Under the pieces are notes generated by a model. It had not been told where the DNA came from. It did no database searches and was given only the letters and a program-made list of their open reading frames with translations. Both the position numbers and the translations under genes were made by a program. Of a DNA stretch of 64,000 nucleotides, positions 36,972 to 48,845 are shown one piece after another; within the stretch, counting starts at the first letter, position 1, and each line of letters begins with the position of its first letter. Source of the stretch: Cyanophora paradoxa (taxonomy: Eukaryota; Glaucocystophyceae; Cyanophorales; Cyanophoraceae); contig QPMI01000230.1 of the NCBI GenBank assembly GCA_004431415.1, positions 1 to 64,000 on the forward strand. The letters are read 5' to 3'.

Positions 36972-39900
36972 TCACATGAAGGAGCCGATCCTCCGGTCCT
37001 GGGGCCCGCGCCGCTTGAGCCGCTCGACCTCCGCCTCCAGGAAGTCGATGCGGGCCTGCCCGAGCCTGAGAGGAAGGACGGGCGCTCGGGGTCACGCGGG
37101 CTGGGCGCGGGGGACCTGGAGGCGGGCGATCTCGGCCTGGAGGTCCCCGACCTCGCGCTGGAGGGCGGCGGCTCGCTCCCGCAGCGCCCCGTTCTCCCGC
37201 TCCAGCGCCCCCGCCTCCGCCCGCAGCTGCTTACAGTGAGGGCGCGGCGCGAGGCCGGCGCGAAGGCGGGCGGCGCGCCTGGGCGGCCCCGCCGCGCTGC
37301 TCGCGGAGGCCCGCGAGCTCCTCCTGCGCCGCCCCCAGCTGCCCCCGCCCGCCCTGCTCGGACCGGGCCGGCAGGGGCGAGCCGGGCCGGGGCGGGGACC
37401 TCGGTGGCGAGGGCGGCGAGCTCCTCGAGGGCGCGCCGGTGAGCCTCCTTCGCCGCGTACACCTCCCCCTGCCCCGCGCCTCAGAAGGGGCCCCGCGGGG
37501 CCTCCTGCTGCCGGCGGGCGGCGCGCCTGAAGCTTGAGCTCGCGGCTCTGCATCTCCTGCAGCCTGAGGCGCAGCTCGCCCAGCGCAGTCCCCTGCGCGC
37601 GGCGCTCACGGCGGGAGGCCGGGGGGGGGGAGGCCTAGGGGGCCCGGGGGCGGGACCTGGGCGATGGCGGCCGCGAGCTCGTCGGCGGCGGCGCGGGCCT
37701 CCCCCTCCAGCCGCCCCCGCTCCGCCCCCACGCCTCCCCCTGCCGCCCCCGTTCGGTCAGCACAGCACTGCTCGCCGGGCTGTGCGGGGCCGGGGGTGGG
37801 CCTGGGCGGCATGGGCGGCGCGGGCGGCGTCGAGGTCCCGCCTGGCGCCCTCGAGCTCGCCCCGCAGGACGGCGGCCGCCGCCTCGAGCGCCTCGCGCCG
37901 CGCCCGCCCTGCGGATTAGATCCTCTCACATTCGTTCAAAGGAGAGCCGGGGCGGCTGCACCTCGCGCTTCCTCTCCTCCGCCTCCGCGAGCCTCTGCGC
38001 GGCGGCCCTGAGCGCGGGGGGTGGGCGGGGCGGGGAGGGGCGCGGCGCCACCCGCTCGGCCTCCAGCAGGGCCTCGCCCCGGACCTCGGCCTCGCCCGCG
38101 CCCGCTCCAGCTCGCCCGCGCCCCCGCCAGCTCCTCCTGCCGCCCCGTCAGCCGGCCCCGGCCGAACCGCCGTCCTGCCTGGAGCCTTCGCACCGCCGCC
38201 CGGGCGCGCTCCGCCTCGGCTCGCGCCGCGCACTCGGCCGCCGCGCGCTCCGCCGCCTCGCGCCGCCGCTCCTCCGCGCCCCGCGCCTCCGCCTCCAACC
38301 GCGCCGCCTCCTCCGCCTCCTGCGCCCGCGCCGCCCCGCCCGCGCCTCCTCCCTCGCCTGCAGCCGGCGTGAGAGGGAGGAGGCAGCGCGTACCCCGGGA
38401 GGGGGCGCGCGGCGGCGAGCTCGGCGTCGAGGCCCTCGCAGCGCTCCGCGAGGGCGCGCGCCTCCTCCAGCGCCGCCTGCGGGGGGGGGGGGGGGGGGGG
38501 GGGGGTGAGGGGCAGGGACGCGAAGCCGAGAGGGGAGACGGGCCTGGTGCTGCCGCTGGGCGGCGGCGAGGGATGTCTTCGCCCCGTGCGCCGCCTGCGC
38601 CCGGAAGGGTCGGCGCGGGGGGCAGGCGGCGGCCGGGGCGGGGCGGTGCGGGGCGCCTGCTCGAGGGCGGCGTTGCGGAGGACGAGGGCCTCGCAGCGGC
38701 CCTCCAGCGCCCGCTCCCGCCCCGCCCCTCCGCCACCGCCGCCTCGTACGCCGCCCGCTGCCCCGGCGTCGGGGCGCGGGGCAGGCGCGGCCCCGGCTGC
38801 AGGGCCGGGCACCTGCGTCCGGCCCGAGGCGAGCTCGGCCCGCGCACGCTCCAGCTCCCCGCGCGCCCCGTCGGCCTGCCCCGGCGCTGTGAGGGCGCGG
38901 AGAGTGGGCGGGGCGGGGCGGAGCGGGCCTGGGCGACGGCGCGGGCGCGCTCGCCTCGCTCCGCATCCAGCTGCTCCTGCGCCGCCGCCAGCTGCCGGCG
39001 GGTCGGCAGAGGAGGCGGCAGCCGAAGCGGGGCCGAGCGGAGGAGGCACCTTGCCCTCGGCGGTGGCCCGAAGCTCGCGCTCGCGCTCCAGCGCCGCCCG
39101 CGCGCGCTCGCCCTGGAGAGGCGTGAGGCGAGGGCGGCGCGGGCGGCGAAGTGGGAGGGACGGGGTGGTGCCTCGGCGCGGGCGGCGAGGGCCTGGGAGG
39201 CGGCCACCTCCGCCGCCCGCTCCAGCTCCCGCCGCCCCTCCTGCCGCCGCGTCAGGCGGCGTCTTCGCCATGCACAAAGGGGGGGAGGGGGGGACCTCGG
39301 CCTCCTCGCGGGCGGCGGCGAGCGCAGCCGCCTCCCGTCGCGCCGCCTCCGCCTCCCCCCGCGCCTGCCACGGGAGCGTGGGCCACGGGGGCGGAAGGGA
39401 AGCGGGGCGTGCTGAAACGACGGCGGGGCGGGCACCCTGGCGGCCTCCTCGAGGGCTGCCCGCTCGGAGCCGTGCGCCTCGCCGCGCAGCCGCGCCAGCT
39501 CCGCCCTCGCCTCCTCCGCCGCCCCCTGCACCTCCGTGAGGCCCTGGGCCTGCAGCAGCGCTGCGGGGTGCGTGTGCTCGCCTCGGCAGCCTCGCGGAGT
39601 GCGGCGGCGGTGCGCGCCGCGCGCCGCGCCTCCTCGCACTCCCCCGCGCCTGCGCCGCGTCACCGAGGGAGAGGAGGGCGGGGCGCGGGCGGGGCGGGGC
39701 GCGGGCCTGGGCCTCGCTGGCGCGGAGGGTGGCGATGCTCTCCAGCGCCGCCGCCTGCGCCTCCCGCGCCGCCGCCAGCTCCGTCCCCGCCTGCCCGCCC
39801 CCTCAGAGAGGGAAATGAAGAGGGGCGCGGGGCGGACCTGGGCGCGGGTGGCGGCGAGCTCCTCACCCAGGCCCTTCGCCGCCGCCCGCGCCTGCCGCCG

Positions 39901-42900
39901 GCGCCGGCGTCGGGGCGGGGCTGGGGCGCGGGCGAGGGGCGGGCGTGCGCGCACGGCGGCGACCTCCTCCGCGGCGCGCTTCTTCTCCGCCGCCGCCGCC
40001 GCCCTCGCCTGCGCGCCCCGCGAGGTCGGCCCCGCCACCCTCGAGCTGATCCGAGAGGGATTCCGCGGGCGCGCCTGGGTGAGCTCCTCGGAGGCCTTCT
40101 TGGCCGCCGCCGCCGCCGCCGCCTTCGCCGCCTGCAGCTCCCCCGCCGTCTTTTTCTGCCCCGCCGCCCCGCTCGCCTGCCCGCGCCCCTCTCAGAACCG
40201 GAGCGCTCGAAGGGCGGGGCGGGCGGGTGGGCGGACGCGGGCGGCGGCGGCGGCGCGCTCGGCGGCCTCGGCGCGGGTCTTCGCTGCCGCCGCTTCCTGC
40301 CGCGCTTCCTCTAGCTCCCGCTGAAACGATCAAATTCAAGTTCGAAAAGAGGGCTAGACCGGCGGCAGCAGAGATGCAATGCGGGGACCTTGGCGGTGTT
40401 GCCCTCCCTCCTCGCCTCCTCGAGCTCGCGCTGCAGGCGCCCCGCAGCCTCCCCGCCCCGCGCCGCCTCCCCCGCCCTGCCTCGCGCCGGGAGATCAGAA
40501 GGGAGGGAGGCGGGCCGGGGCCGGGGGCGGCGGGGCGGGCGGGCCTGGCCTCGGCGGCAACGCGGGCCTCCCTTAGGCGCTCCCGCAGCGCCTCCGCCTC
40601 CTCCCGCAGCGCCCCCGCCTCCTGCCCCGCGAGGAAAGTAAGGTAAGGGTGGGAAGGAGGGCGCCGGGCCGGGGCCGGGGCCGGGGCGGCACGGCGGCGT
40701 GCTGGGTGGCGAGGGCGGCCGCCAGCGCCTCCTCCCGCTCCCGCGCCCGCTGGGCCTGCCGGGGCCGTGGGCGGGGCAGCGGGGAGGGCCGGGGGCGGCG
40801 CGCACGCCGCGCTCGCGCTCGCGCTCGGCCTCGAGCTCAGCGGCGCGCCGCTGCCGCGCCTGCTCCTCCGCGCGCTCCACCTGCCCCGCGCCCCCTCTCT
40901 CGGCCCCGCCGCGCTTCTGGGGGATGGGGTGCGGGGCGTACGGCGGCGGCGAGCTGGGAGCGGAGGAGGGAGCATTCCGAGGCCCCCTCCCGCGCCGCCT
41001 CCGACGCCTGCGCAGATCGCATCGGACCGGACCGGATCGGACGGGATCGGGGCGAGGCGGGAGGGGTACGGGCCTCAGCGACGCGGCGCTCGAGGGCGGC
41101 GCGCTGCTCGCCCCACCGCCGCTCCGCCTCCCTCAGCGCCTGCCGCCCGCCCCGCTCCCGCGATCAGGCCGCCTCCTCCCCGGGAGGGGGGCGGGGGCAC
41201 CTGGAGCTCCCCCGCGAGGCGCGCCGCCTCGCGCTCGCGGTCCGCAAGCTGCGCGGACCGTTCGATGGGGCGCAGAGGGCCGGGCGCGCGCAGAAGGCGG
41301 CAAGGCGCCGCACCTCGCGCCGCAGGGCCTCGGCGCGCTCCCTTGTCGCCGCCTCCGCCTCGCCGGCCCCTCCCGCGCCGCCGCCGCCTCCCGCCGCGCC
41401 TGCGGGTCCGGCACGTCGGCGGGGGCGAGGGGCGGGGCGGGGCGGGGCGGGCCTGGGCGGCGAGCTCCTCGGCCTCCCGCAGCAGGCCCTCCAACTCCCC
41501 CATCCTGCCCCGCCCCCGCGCTCGCCCGGGCCCCGGCCACCAGCGCGGGGCGGGGCGGGCGCGGGTGCCGGGCGAGGACTAGGAGAGACAGGACGCGCGA
41601 GCGCCCTGGGGCCTCGCCCTCCGGCGCCGCCCAAGCGCGGGCGCACCGGGCGTCGGCGGAGGCGAGCTGCCGCGTGGCCGCCTCCAGCTCGCGCCCCGCC
41701 CCCTCGCCCCTGCAGGCCCCGCCCTCTCGGGCCCGAGCAGGAGAGCGGCGGGGTGGAGGGCGGGCGCACTTTGCCTGTGCGGCCTCGAGGGCGGCGCGAA
41801 GCCAGCGTGCGTCCGCCTCGAGCGTCGCCCGCGCCTCCAGCGCCCCTCCAGCGCCGCCGCCGCCTCCCGCCGCCCTCCTCCGCCCCCGCCCCTCCGCCAC
41901 CGCCTGCGCCCCCACGCAGCCGGCGGCGCCCGCTGTCAGCACTGGCCTCGCGGCAAGCCCAGCACTGGAGATCTAGACCGCCCCGCGTGCGCGCACGTGC
42001 ATGAGGCTCTCCTGGAGGGCGGCGCGCGCCCGCTCCCCGGCCTCCCGCTCCCGCCGCCCCGCCTCCACCTCCGCCTCCAGCCGCTGACCCCCGCCTCAGC
42101 CGAGGGAGGGATGGGAGGGCGGCGGGGCGGGGCGGGCCTGCAGGCGGGAGGCGAGCTCGCCGGCGTCGCGCCCGGAGGCCTCCGCGCGCCCCCGCAGCGC
42201 CGCCAGCTCCTCCCGCAGGCCCTCTGCCCGCTCTGCGCGCGCGCCCTCACACATCCAGAGGCCCGGTGCCCAGGAGGGGTACACCGCACCGCGGAGCTGG
42301 GCCTCGATGCAGCTCGCGTCCCGCGCCTGCCGCGCCATCTCCTCGAACACGCTCTGCCCGCGAGGCCAAGTGAGGGGGGCGCAGCGGGCGCGGGGGGGCG
42401 GGCTGGGGGCGGGCACCTCGGCGGCCCAGAGGCGCACTGTCTTGTCCCCCGCGCAGCTCCACACCTGCCAGCCTGCCAGAGGCGTCGGGATCGGGGGTAG
42501 GGGAACGCGGGAAAATTGCGGGGGGTACAGGGGGCAGCACCGAGGCGGGCGATCTGCTTGACGTAGGCCGTGTGCGCCCCGATGATCCGCAGGCACGCCC
42601 CGCTCTGCGCAGATGCGCGCGGGAGGCTGAGGGAGGGGAATCCGGCGGGCGGGGTACAGCCACCTCCGTGTCCCAGACGCGGATCGTCTTGTCGCTGGGG
42701 AGAGGGCCCGTGTGGGAGGGTGCGCGGGGAGAGAGGGGAGGGGCCGCGCGGCACCTGCTGCCGGTCCAGACCTCGACGCCGACCGTGCAGATCGCGTTCA
42801 CCCACCTGCCCCCCGCCCCTCAGGCGCCCCTCCCGCTGCGAGGGCCGCGCCGCCGTCGCGTACCCCGTGTGGCCCTTCATGATCCGCAGGAAGGCCCCGG

Positions 42901-44262
42901 ACTTCCGCGGCGTCGGCGGAGACAAAGTGACAGAGCGGGGGCGGAGTTGAGAGGGGTACCGTGCGGTCCCAGCAGCGGATCGTCATGTCCTCGGATCCCG
43001 ACCACACCTCGCCATTTACCTGGAGAGGTTGAGAGGGGCACATTGAGAGGGGCGGGAGGCTGGTGCGGCACGCGAGGAGGCGCGCACGCACCACGCAGAG
43101 GCATGAGACGCCTGCGGTGTGGCCTCGCAGCTCCAGGACAGGCTGGTCCTCCTGTACCCCCGTAAGGAGAGGGCCGACAAGGTTGAAGGCGCGGCCGGCG
43201 CACCGACGGGGACCAACCTTTGATCGTCGCGTCGTCACTTCCGCTGCGGCGAAGAAGGGGTATGCGATGAGGGAGGTCGCGATCGAGAAGGGGTACACGC
43301 ACCTCCACACGATGAGGGGGCTCGGGTGAACCACCTCAAGGCACCGCACCGCCTGCTTGTGGTCTGCCGGGGGTACATGGTAAGAGGATGAGTGCCGAGG
43401 TCGTGGGGGGTACGGGGCACTCGCCCCCGTATGCCTTGACGGGCTCGCCGGCCGCCGTCCAGATGCGGACCTGCCAATCTGCGTACCCCCGCTTGAAGGA
43501 GGAATTCGAAGGTCCGGGAGCGGCGGCCTGGCCGGGGTCCCACCTATGCCGGCCGTCCAGACGTGTCGGACGGGCCGCGCGGCGCCGGGGCGAGCGAGTG
43601 CGGGGCCGGTCGCCCATCGCTCTCCGGACTCGGGGCCGGCCCCGTCGGGTACGGGAAGGATACTGCGGGGCGGTGAGGGAAGGCTCGTAGGGGGCCGTGG
43701 CGGGGAGGCGGGGGCGGGGCGGGCCTGCAGAGGCCGCCGGGGTGGGCCTGCCACTTGCGGAGCAGGCGGCCGCCATCGATGTCGAAGACGAGGAGGTCCC
43801 CGTCCGCGCAGCCAACCCACAGCTCCCCGTTCACCTGCCCGCAACCCGTGAGCCGCCGCAGCCTCGAAGCGAGACGCTTGAGGGGCGCGCCGCCGCGAGG
43901 CAAGAGACGCCCTCCGCGCGCTTGTTGAACCGCCCGCGGCCGCTCTCGGGGCCCTCCTGCGCACGCGAGCCGGCAGCCCCAGGCTCAGCCTCGGGAGACC
44001 CAAAACGCATGCGCGCCACGGCAACGCGTGCCTTGGAGCTAAAGATGAGAATCTCTCCATCCCTGCTCGCCGCGTACACTTCCGCACGAGCCGGGTTCGT
44101 GGCGACGCAGCGAGCGTCGACGGAGATGGTCTTGATGCAATGTTCGGTTGCCGCCGGCGCTCCGCCGCGAGGCGCCACCGGCGCCGTAGAGGGCCGCAGG
44201 GAGCGCAAGGTGGAGAGCCGAAACGAGCCCCCACTGGGCTGTAGAGCTGGCTGGTGCGCCAT
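36972..44262 (-). CDS. WD40-repeat protein with giant coiled-coil tail
   Basis: One minus-strand gene of about 7.3 kb with many short introns. The start at 44262 gives MAHQPALQPSGGSFRLSTL, leading into a WD40 propeller. Repeat pieces are VYAASRDGEILIFSSK (44080), NGELWVGCADGDLLVFDIDGG (43830-43770), WQVRIWTAAGEPVKAYGG (43480), SGSDDATIKGW (43235), ELRGHTAGVSCLCV then EVWSGSEDMTIRCWDR (43120-42960), LRIMKGHTGY (42890), DKTIRVWDTEV (42690), LRIIGAHTAYVKQIARLG (42590) and WSCAGDKTVRLWAAEV (42465). From 42350 down to 36973 almost every exon is Glu/Arg/Ala coiled coil, ending RIDFLEAEVERLKRRGPQDRRIGSFM and a stop at 36972-36974. It probably scaffolds a cytoskeletal or vesicle structure; the exact family was not recognised. 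Head-to-head with GrpE, 289 bases apart. Confidence 0.75.
38481..38505 (+). repeat. Poly-G tract, 25 bases (poly-C on the coding strand)
   Basis: Run of 25 G on the plus strand. On the minus (coding) strand it is 25 C directly followed by GCAG, so it forms the whole pyrimidine tract of a 3' splice site in the WD40 coiled-coil gene. Confidence 0.9.
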
Positions 44263-44551
44263 AGCTAAGGAATTCGAAGTGCCCCGTGGCTGCTGAGCGT
44301 CGGGCGCGAGCGGTGCGCTCCACTACCGCTTACGGTCGCTACCTGACTCGATGCGCGCCGATTCCCGCCATCTAGCTAGCATTCGTCGCCGAGTTCGTCG
44401 CAGATGCGGTCGAGGCCAGACGTACGCGCCGCCCCGGACCGCCGGAGAACCCAAGAATGAATGCAAGTGATGATTATAAGCCTCGACCTCGGCCAGGTCT
44501 TGCCGCTCCTTTGACGCTCCTTGCCGAAGTTTGCAGTACCCCGTTCCAGCG
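44263..44551. promoter_or_regulatory. Shared upstream region of WD40 and GrpE genes
   Basis: 289 bases between divergent starts. A copy of GAATTCGAA lies at 44270-44278, just upstream of the WD40 start. No named element recognised. Confidence 0.4.
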
Positions 44552-45853
44552 ATGGCCGCGTTCTGCAGCTCTCCCGTCGCTCTCCCCGCCTCCCGGGCGA
44601 TCGTCCAGGCGTCCGCGCAGCGCTGCGAGCTCACGCGGACCCGGAGCGTGGCGTACGTCGAAATATCTCTCTCGAACCTTCGGCGGGCTTCCGAGCGCGA
44701 CTGACCGGGACCCGCGCGCAGCGCATGCTCGAGCTCGAGCGCATCTTCGTTCATCGGCGCGCCGGTCGCTCGTACGTTCCACGCCAAGGCGCCTCGGCAA
44801 GCTGGCCGGTCCGGCGTCTGCGTCGCTTCGCTTGGAGGCGCTGCGCCGGCCGAGCAGCCGGAGGAGGAGTTTTTCGCGACCAACAATGAGGAGCAGGTGA
44901 GCGAAAGAGCCCCACCGCCGCACCTCGGCCCCCGCTCGGTCCCCGCGTGCGCTGACCACGCGCGCGCCCTCATGTGATTAGGCGGCCCAGGCCGAGCCCG
45001 AGGCCCAGGAGGCGGGCGAGCCTGTGGTTCCGGAGCAGGTGCTAGCGGAGGTGCTGGGCGGGCTCGCGGCGTCGGCGGAGGGCGAGGCGAAGGAGGTTGT
45101 CGACATCGCGAGGGGCGCTGCGGAGGACGTTGTCCGCGCGTTGAACGCGGCGAGGAGCCAGGCTGTGGCTGCAGAGGAGCAGGCGAAGACGCTGGACACC
45201 CAGTACCTGCGCCTGGCGGCGGACTTCGAGAACTTCCGCGCGCGCTCCTCGCGCGAGAAACTGGAGGCGGAGGAGAAGACGATCGGCAAGGTCGTCAAGA
45301 GCCTCATCCCCGTCATGGACTCGTTCGACCGCGCCAAGTCGGCCATCACCACCGAGGTCGAGAGCGAGCTCGCCATCCACAACTCGTACCAGGTCGGCGC
45401 CGTCGCCGGCGGCCACAGCGCCGCCGCCCCAAGCCGCGGCGCCGCCGCCGGCTGACGCGCCTCCGCAGGGCGTCTACAAGCAGCTCCTGGACGCGCTCTC
45501 GAAGATCGGCGTGACGCAGATGGAGACCGAGGGCCAGGTCCGGACCCGCGCCCCGCCCCGCGCCGCTTCCTTTTCCTTTCCTTTCCCGACGCGGCTGCGC
45601 GCGCCTCAGATGTTCGATCCGAACCTCCACGACGCTATGTTCCGGGAGGAGACGAACGACGTGCCCGAGGTGAGCCTTCGCCCCCGCCCCGCCGGCCCCC
45701 GCGCCCCCCTCGCGGTCTCGAACCCTGCGTGCGCAGGGCACCATCATGAAGGAGCTGGCACGGGGGTACATCATGGGCGAGTTCGTGATCAGGCCCGCTA
45801 TGGTCGCGGTCGCGACGGCAGCCGCGGAGGCGGAGGCGGCGGCCGACTCGTAG
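44552..45853 (+). CDS. GrpE: Organellar GrpE nucleotide exchange factor
   Basis: Nucleotide exchange factor for mitochondrial or plastid HSP70. The start at 44552 gives MAAFCSSPVALPASRAIVQASAQRC, an Ala/Ser/Arg-rich, acid-free leader typical of organellar targeting. An acidic region follows (AEQPEEEFFATNNEEQ, ending at 44896, then AAQAEPEAQEAGEPVVPEQ from 44982). The long coiled coil and GrpE signature are ARSQAVAAEEQAKTLDTQYLRLAADFENFRAR (45130-45245) and IPVMDSFDRA. After introns at 45393-45468 and 45538-45609 come GVYKQLLDALSKIGV and MFDPNLHDAMFRE. The last exon, from 45737, gives the C-terminal beta segment GTIMKELARGYIMGEFVIRPAMVAVA, ending at 45853. Splicing of the first two or three leader exons is uncertain. 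Whether it goes to plastid or mitochondrion cannot be told from the leader alone. Confidence 0.93.
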
Positions 45854-46167
45854 GATTCCGAGGGGCCCCGACAGTCAGATCAGTTCAGGTCAGCGGCCGG
45901 CCCGGCTTTTCAGTTACATTGTATGAATTGTGTGAAGTTAATATGCAAAGGCTTTCAGCTATTTCCAAAATCAAGGACCCGGATAGGGGAGAGGGTGGGG
46001 GCGGGGGCGGGCATCGCTGGCGGGCAGGGCGGCGGAGTGCTGACAAGGCGGTCGGGGCAGGGGTGAAGGGGAAGGGGGAGGAGCGCGGAGCGGGAGGGAC
46101 GGGGTTGCGCGAGGCAAGGCGCCAGCGCGTGCACGGAGGGAGGGAGAGTGCGGCGCCAGCGCCCGCG
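45854..46167. other. Convergent 3' region
   Basis: About 310 bases between the GrpE (+) and RING-CH (-) stop codons. The first 120 bases are less GC-rich and UTR-like; the rest is G-rich. No gene seen. Confidence 0.5.
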
Positions 46168-47210
46168 CTAGGTGTCCCGCGCCCACTGCGTGAGCGACCT
46201 GCGAGGCTGTCAGCCGCCGGGGGGCCGAGCCACGGGCGCAAGCGGCCGGCGGGACGCGCCTCCAGCAGACTAGGCCCCAGCTGATCGTTCCAGCGATCAC
46301 CTGCACCCGTCCTCCGTGAGGCTGGAAGGGGTACGGCGCATCTGGGCGGGGTACAACGCACCAGCAGCACGACGAGCACGAGGAGTACGACGTACACGTT
46401 TCGCCGCAGGCAAGAGCCACCGCCGCCCTGCGGGGGACGCTCTACGTGGGCGGCGGAAAGGGGTAGATTATGGGAGGGGAGCGTGGGGAACACGCGGGCC
46501 GACCTTGCTGCAGCCCTCATCCTGCTCTCGAAGCCCCTCCGAGCCTGGTGCGGCCGATTGTCAGCTAGGGGGCAGGCCAGGCTCTCGGGGCAGCGTGTAG
46601 GATGCGGCGAACCCAGCAAGAATATGAACGACAGGATCATCTGAGCGCGCGCCGCGCCGCGCGTCAGTCGCGTGCGCCGGCCGCGCGCCCTCGCGGGGCG
46701 GGGAGGGCGCGCACGAATCCGAGGACGGAGGCGCCGACAGCCGCCATCATCTTGCCCCTGCGCAGCACCGTCGCCCGCACGTTGTAGTGGAAGCGCTCGT
46801 CCGCCGGCAGGCCCGCGCTCCAGTGCGGGAGCCTGCGCCGTGCGCCGCGCGTCAGTTCTCGCGGGCCCTCGGGCCTGGCGGCGCCGCACGCTCGAGCGCA
46901 CGGGTCCCTGCAGAACTCGCAGTGCGCCTCTCTCGCGCGCCCGAGATTCGTCCGCTGCCACCGCGCGAGGCACTCCTACACTCCTGTGAGCACGCGACTC
47001 CAGCAGCCGGCGAGGCGCGCACCGGATGCGAGAAGCGCGGGCAGCGGCACGGCTGCGCCAGATTACCGCTGTGGTCGAGGCTGCGGCTCCGAGTCAGGCA
47101 TAGTACGTGGAAACCGCCTTGCTTTCGCACCAGATCCAACAGACGCGCTCGTGGCCGTGCTCCAGGTCGTGAGGCGAAGCGCGGCCTTGTAGTAGCGGAG
47201 ACCGTTCCAT
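46168..47210 (-). CDS. RING-CH (MARCH-type) membrane ubiquitin ligase
   Basis: Membrane-embedded E3 ligase. Nine exons join in frame to 178 residues: 47210-47131, 47080-47023, 46975-46902, 46832-46715, 46640-46613, then an exon of 41 bases, then 46427-46362, 46300-46260 and 46198-46168. The RING-CH domain reads CWICLDHSGNLAQPCRC, then PRFSHPECLARWQ and, after a short spacer, CEFCRDPLPHW. The order C-x2-C, C-x-C, H-x2-C, C-x2-C and the ECLARW signature are characteristic. Two membrane helices follow, as in MARCH proteins: MMAAVGASVLGFMILSFIF and NVYVVLLVLVVLLVIAGTI, with a short loop between. The gap from the fourth Cys to the His is only four residues, against about seven in the family. The last intron (46259-46199) has a GC donor. 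Substrate and organelle unknown. Confidence 0.87.
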
Positions 47211-47915
47211 GGCCGCGAGCCGTCTGTGCGCGCGGTTGGGCGCTGCTTCCGCTCGATGACGTGGCTGTTTAAAGCGGGCTGCCGGCGCGCTGCAGCTGGC
47301 AGGGACGACAGGAGGCTCGAGCGACGTGAGAGTTTCGCAGCTGCGGGGCAACTCTAGCTGCAGAGTGTCGTCAAAAAGTCGGCGAAGCCTCGGAAGTCCG
47401 AGTCAGTTGTCGTCTCGGAAGTCTGCGTTTCCGGGGCTCGGGTGTACCCCCGTCCGGGGGGGTACCGCCGACCCATGAAATCCGCCGGGTTCCACCTACG
47501 AGTTGACAAAGAAGTCGGATCGTCTGGTCGGGGTACACCCTTCATTCAGCGTCGCGCACTTCCAGCTCCCCCGCAGCAAAGTGCACCTTAATTGCGATGT
47601 GCAAGATCAAGCAATACGAACAGTTTCGTAGGTTCACTGCGGCAAGCTTGTTTGCGGCAGTGGCTTGCAGCCAGCAAGCAAGCAAGCAAGCAAGCGCCTG
47701 CAGCAAGTCGTTCGCAAGGTTAATCGTTAAACGCTTAGGTAAATCTGCGGCTGTTACCACCGAGATAAACCGCCGCCGTTCACCGGCGAGCATAGGTAAT
47801 GCTCGCATACGGACTCCGAGGTTCAGGTAAAGTCTGAGGAGTGAAGCTGAGGAGCTGCTCTGACGAGTGGATCTGAGGAAGCCGAGGGGCTAGCTATAGC
47901 CGAGGATTGACGGAG
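47211..47915. other. Divergent intergenic region
   Basis: About 700 bases between the RING-CH and MATH gene starts. It holds a short AAGC tetranucleotide repeat (47674-47694) and an open frame at 47597-47830 that runs through it. That frame has no family resemblance and AT-richer codons. No RNA gene recognised. Confidence 0.45.
47671..47696 (+). repeat. AAGC/CAAG tetranucleotide microsatellite
   Basis: Five to six tandem copies of CAAG in intergenic DNA. Confidence 0.8.
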
Positions 47916-48845
47916 ATGGCGAGCACGTTTGAGATAGCGGTGCGGGCACGGGGGGCGCTCTCGCAGCCCGTTGATGCGCAGCTCTGACGGCGCGGCTTCG
48001 GCAGGGCGAGTCGCTGACGTTCGTCGTGCGGAACTACCCTGAGCTGAAGGAGGAGGAAGCCGGCGACGGGCGGCCGTGCGTCACCTTCGAGCCTGAGGAA
48101 GATGCCCTTGGGCAGTGGTGCGTGCAGGAGGTGACCCGCGAGAGACGGGCGCTCGGGCTCACGCTTCTGCAGGAAACTGCTCGTGTGTATCACTGGGGAC
48201 GGAGAAGACGGGAGTCCGGAGCACCTCGGCGCTTACCTGCAGTGGGGCGAGGGCGCCGAGTTCAAGACCGGCTTCACCATCGCGCTCCTCAACCAGGATC
48301 CCGCCAAGAACGTGGTGCGGGTGGTGCCGGCGGACGGCGTCGGGTGGGTGGCGCTGGAGGCGGTGCCGACTCAGCAGCCCCACCGGTACGGCTTCTGGGA
48401 CTTCGCGCTCGTGTCCGCCGTGGCGGACCCGGCAGCTGGCTTCCTCTTCGGCGGCGACCTCCGCTTCCTCGTCGTCATCGAGCCCGGGCGGCCGCGCGAC
48501 GAGGACGAGCAGCAGCTCTGGCAGCCGGCCGAGGCGGCCGAGGCGGAGCTGGCGGCGGCGAACTGGCGGCGGCTGGCGGAGGATGCCGCCGCGGTGGCGG
48601 CGTACCAGCAGCGGCGGGCCGAGGCGGCGGAGTGGGCGCTGGTGCGGGCGGAGCGGGCGCGCGCGGAGAGCGCGGCGGCGGCGGAACGGGCGCAGGCGGA
48701 TGCGGCGGCCCTGCGGCACGCGCTAGACGAGACCGAGGTGCCGGCACCCGCGGCCCCCTTTCCCCGCGTGGCCGGCCGTCCTCCTGGCCGCTGACCCCTC
48801 CGCCCGCAGCAGCCTGGCAACGGGGACAAGCGGCCGCGCCTGTGA
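47916..48845 (+). CDS. MATH-domain protein with coiled-coil tail
   Basis: Four exons (47916-47939, 48005-48117, 48173-48737, 48810-48845) encode 245 residues. Residues 1-135 read as a MATH/TRAF-like beta sandwich: MASTFEIAGESLTFVVRNYPELKEE, GQWKLLVCITGDG, HLGAYLQWGEGAEFKTGFTIALLNQDP, RYGFWDFALVSAV and LFGGDLRFLVVIE. MATH domains bind short peptide motifs, often as substrate adaptors for ubiquitin ligases. No BTB domain follows. Instead there is an Ala/Glu/Arg coiled coil (48520-48730) that could oligomerise the protein, then a short tail ending GDKRPRL, which resembles a monopartite nuclear signal. The start codon is the only ATG that splices in frame to the MATH exons. Confidence 0.85.

Noticed and set aside
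47597-47830. 77-codon plus-strand frame with Gln/Ala/Ser-rich repeat
   Set aside because: The repeat is just the CAAG microsatellite translated; no neighbouring splice signals or known product.
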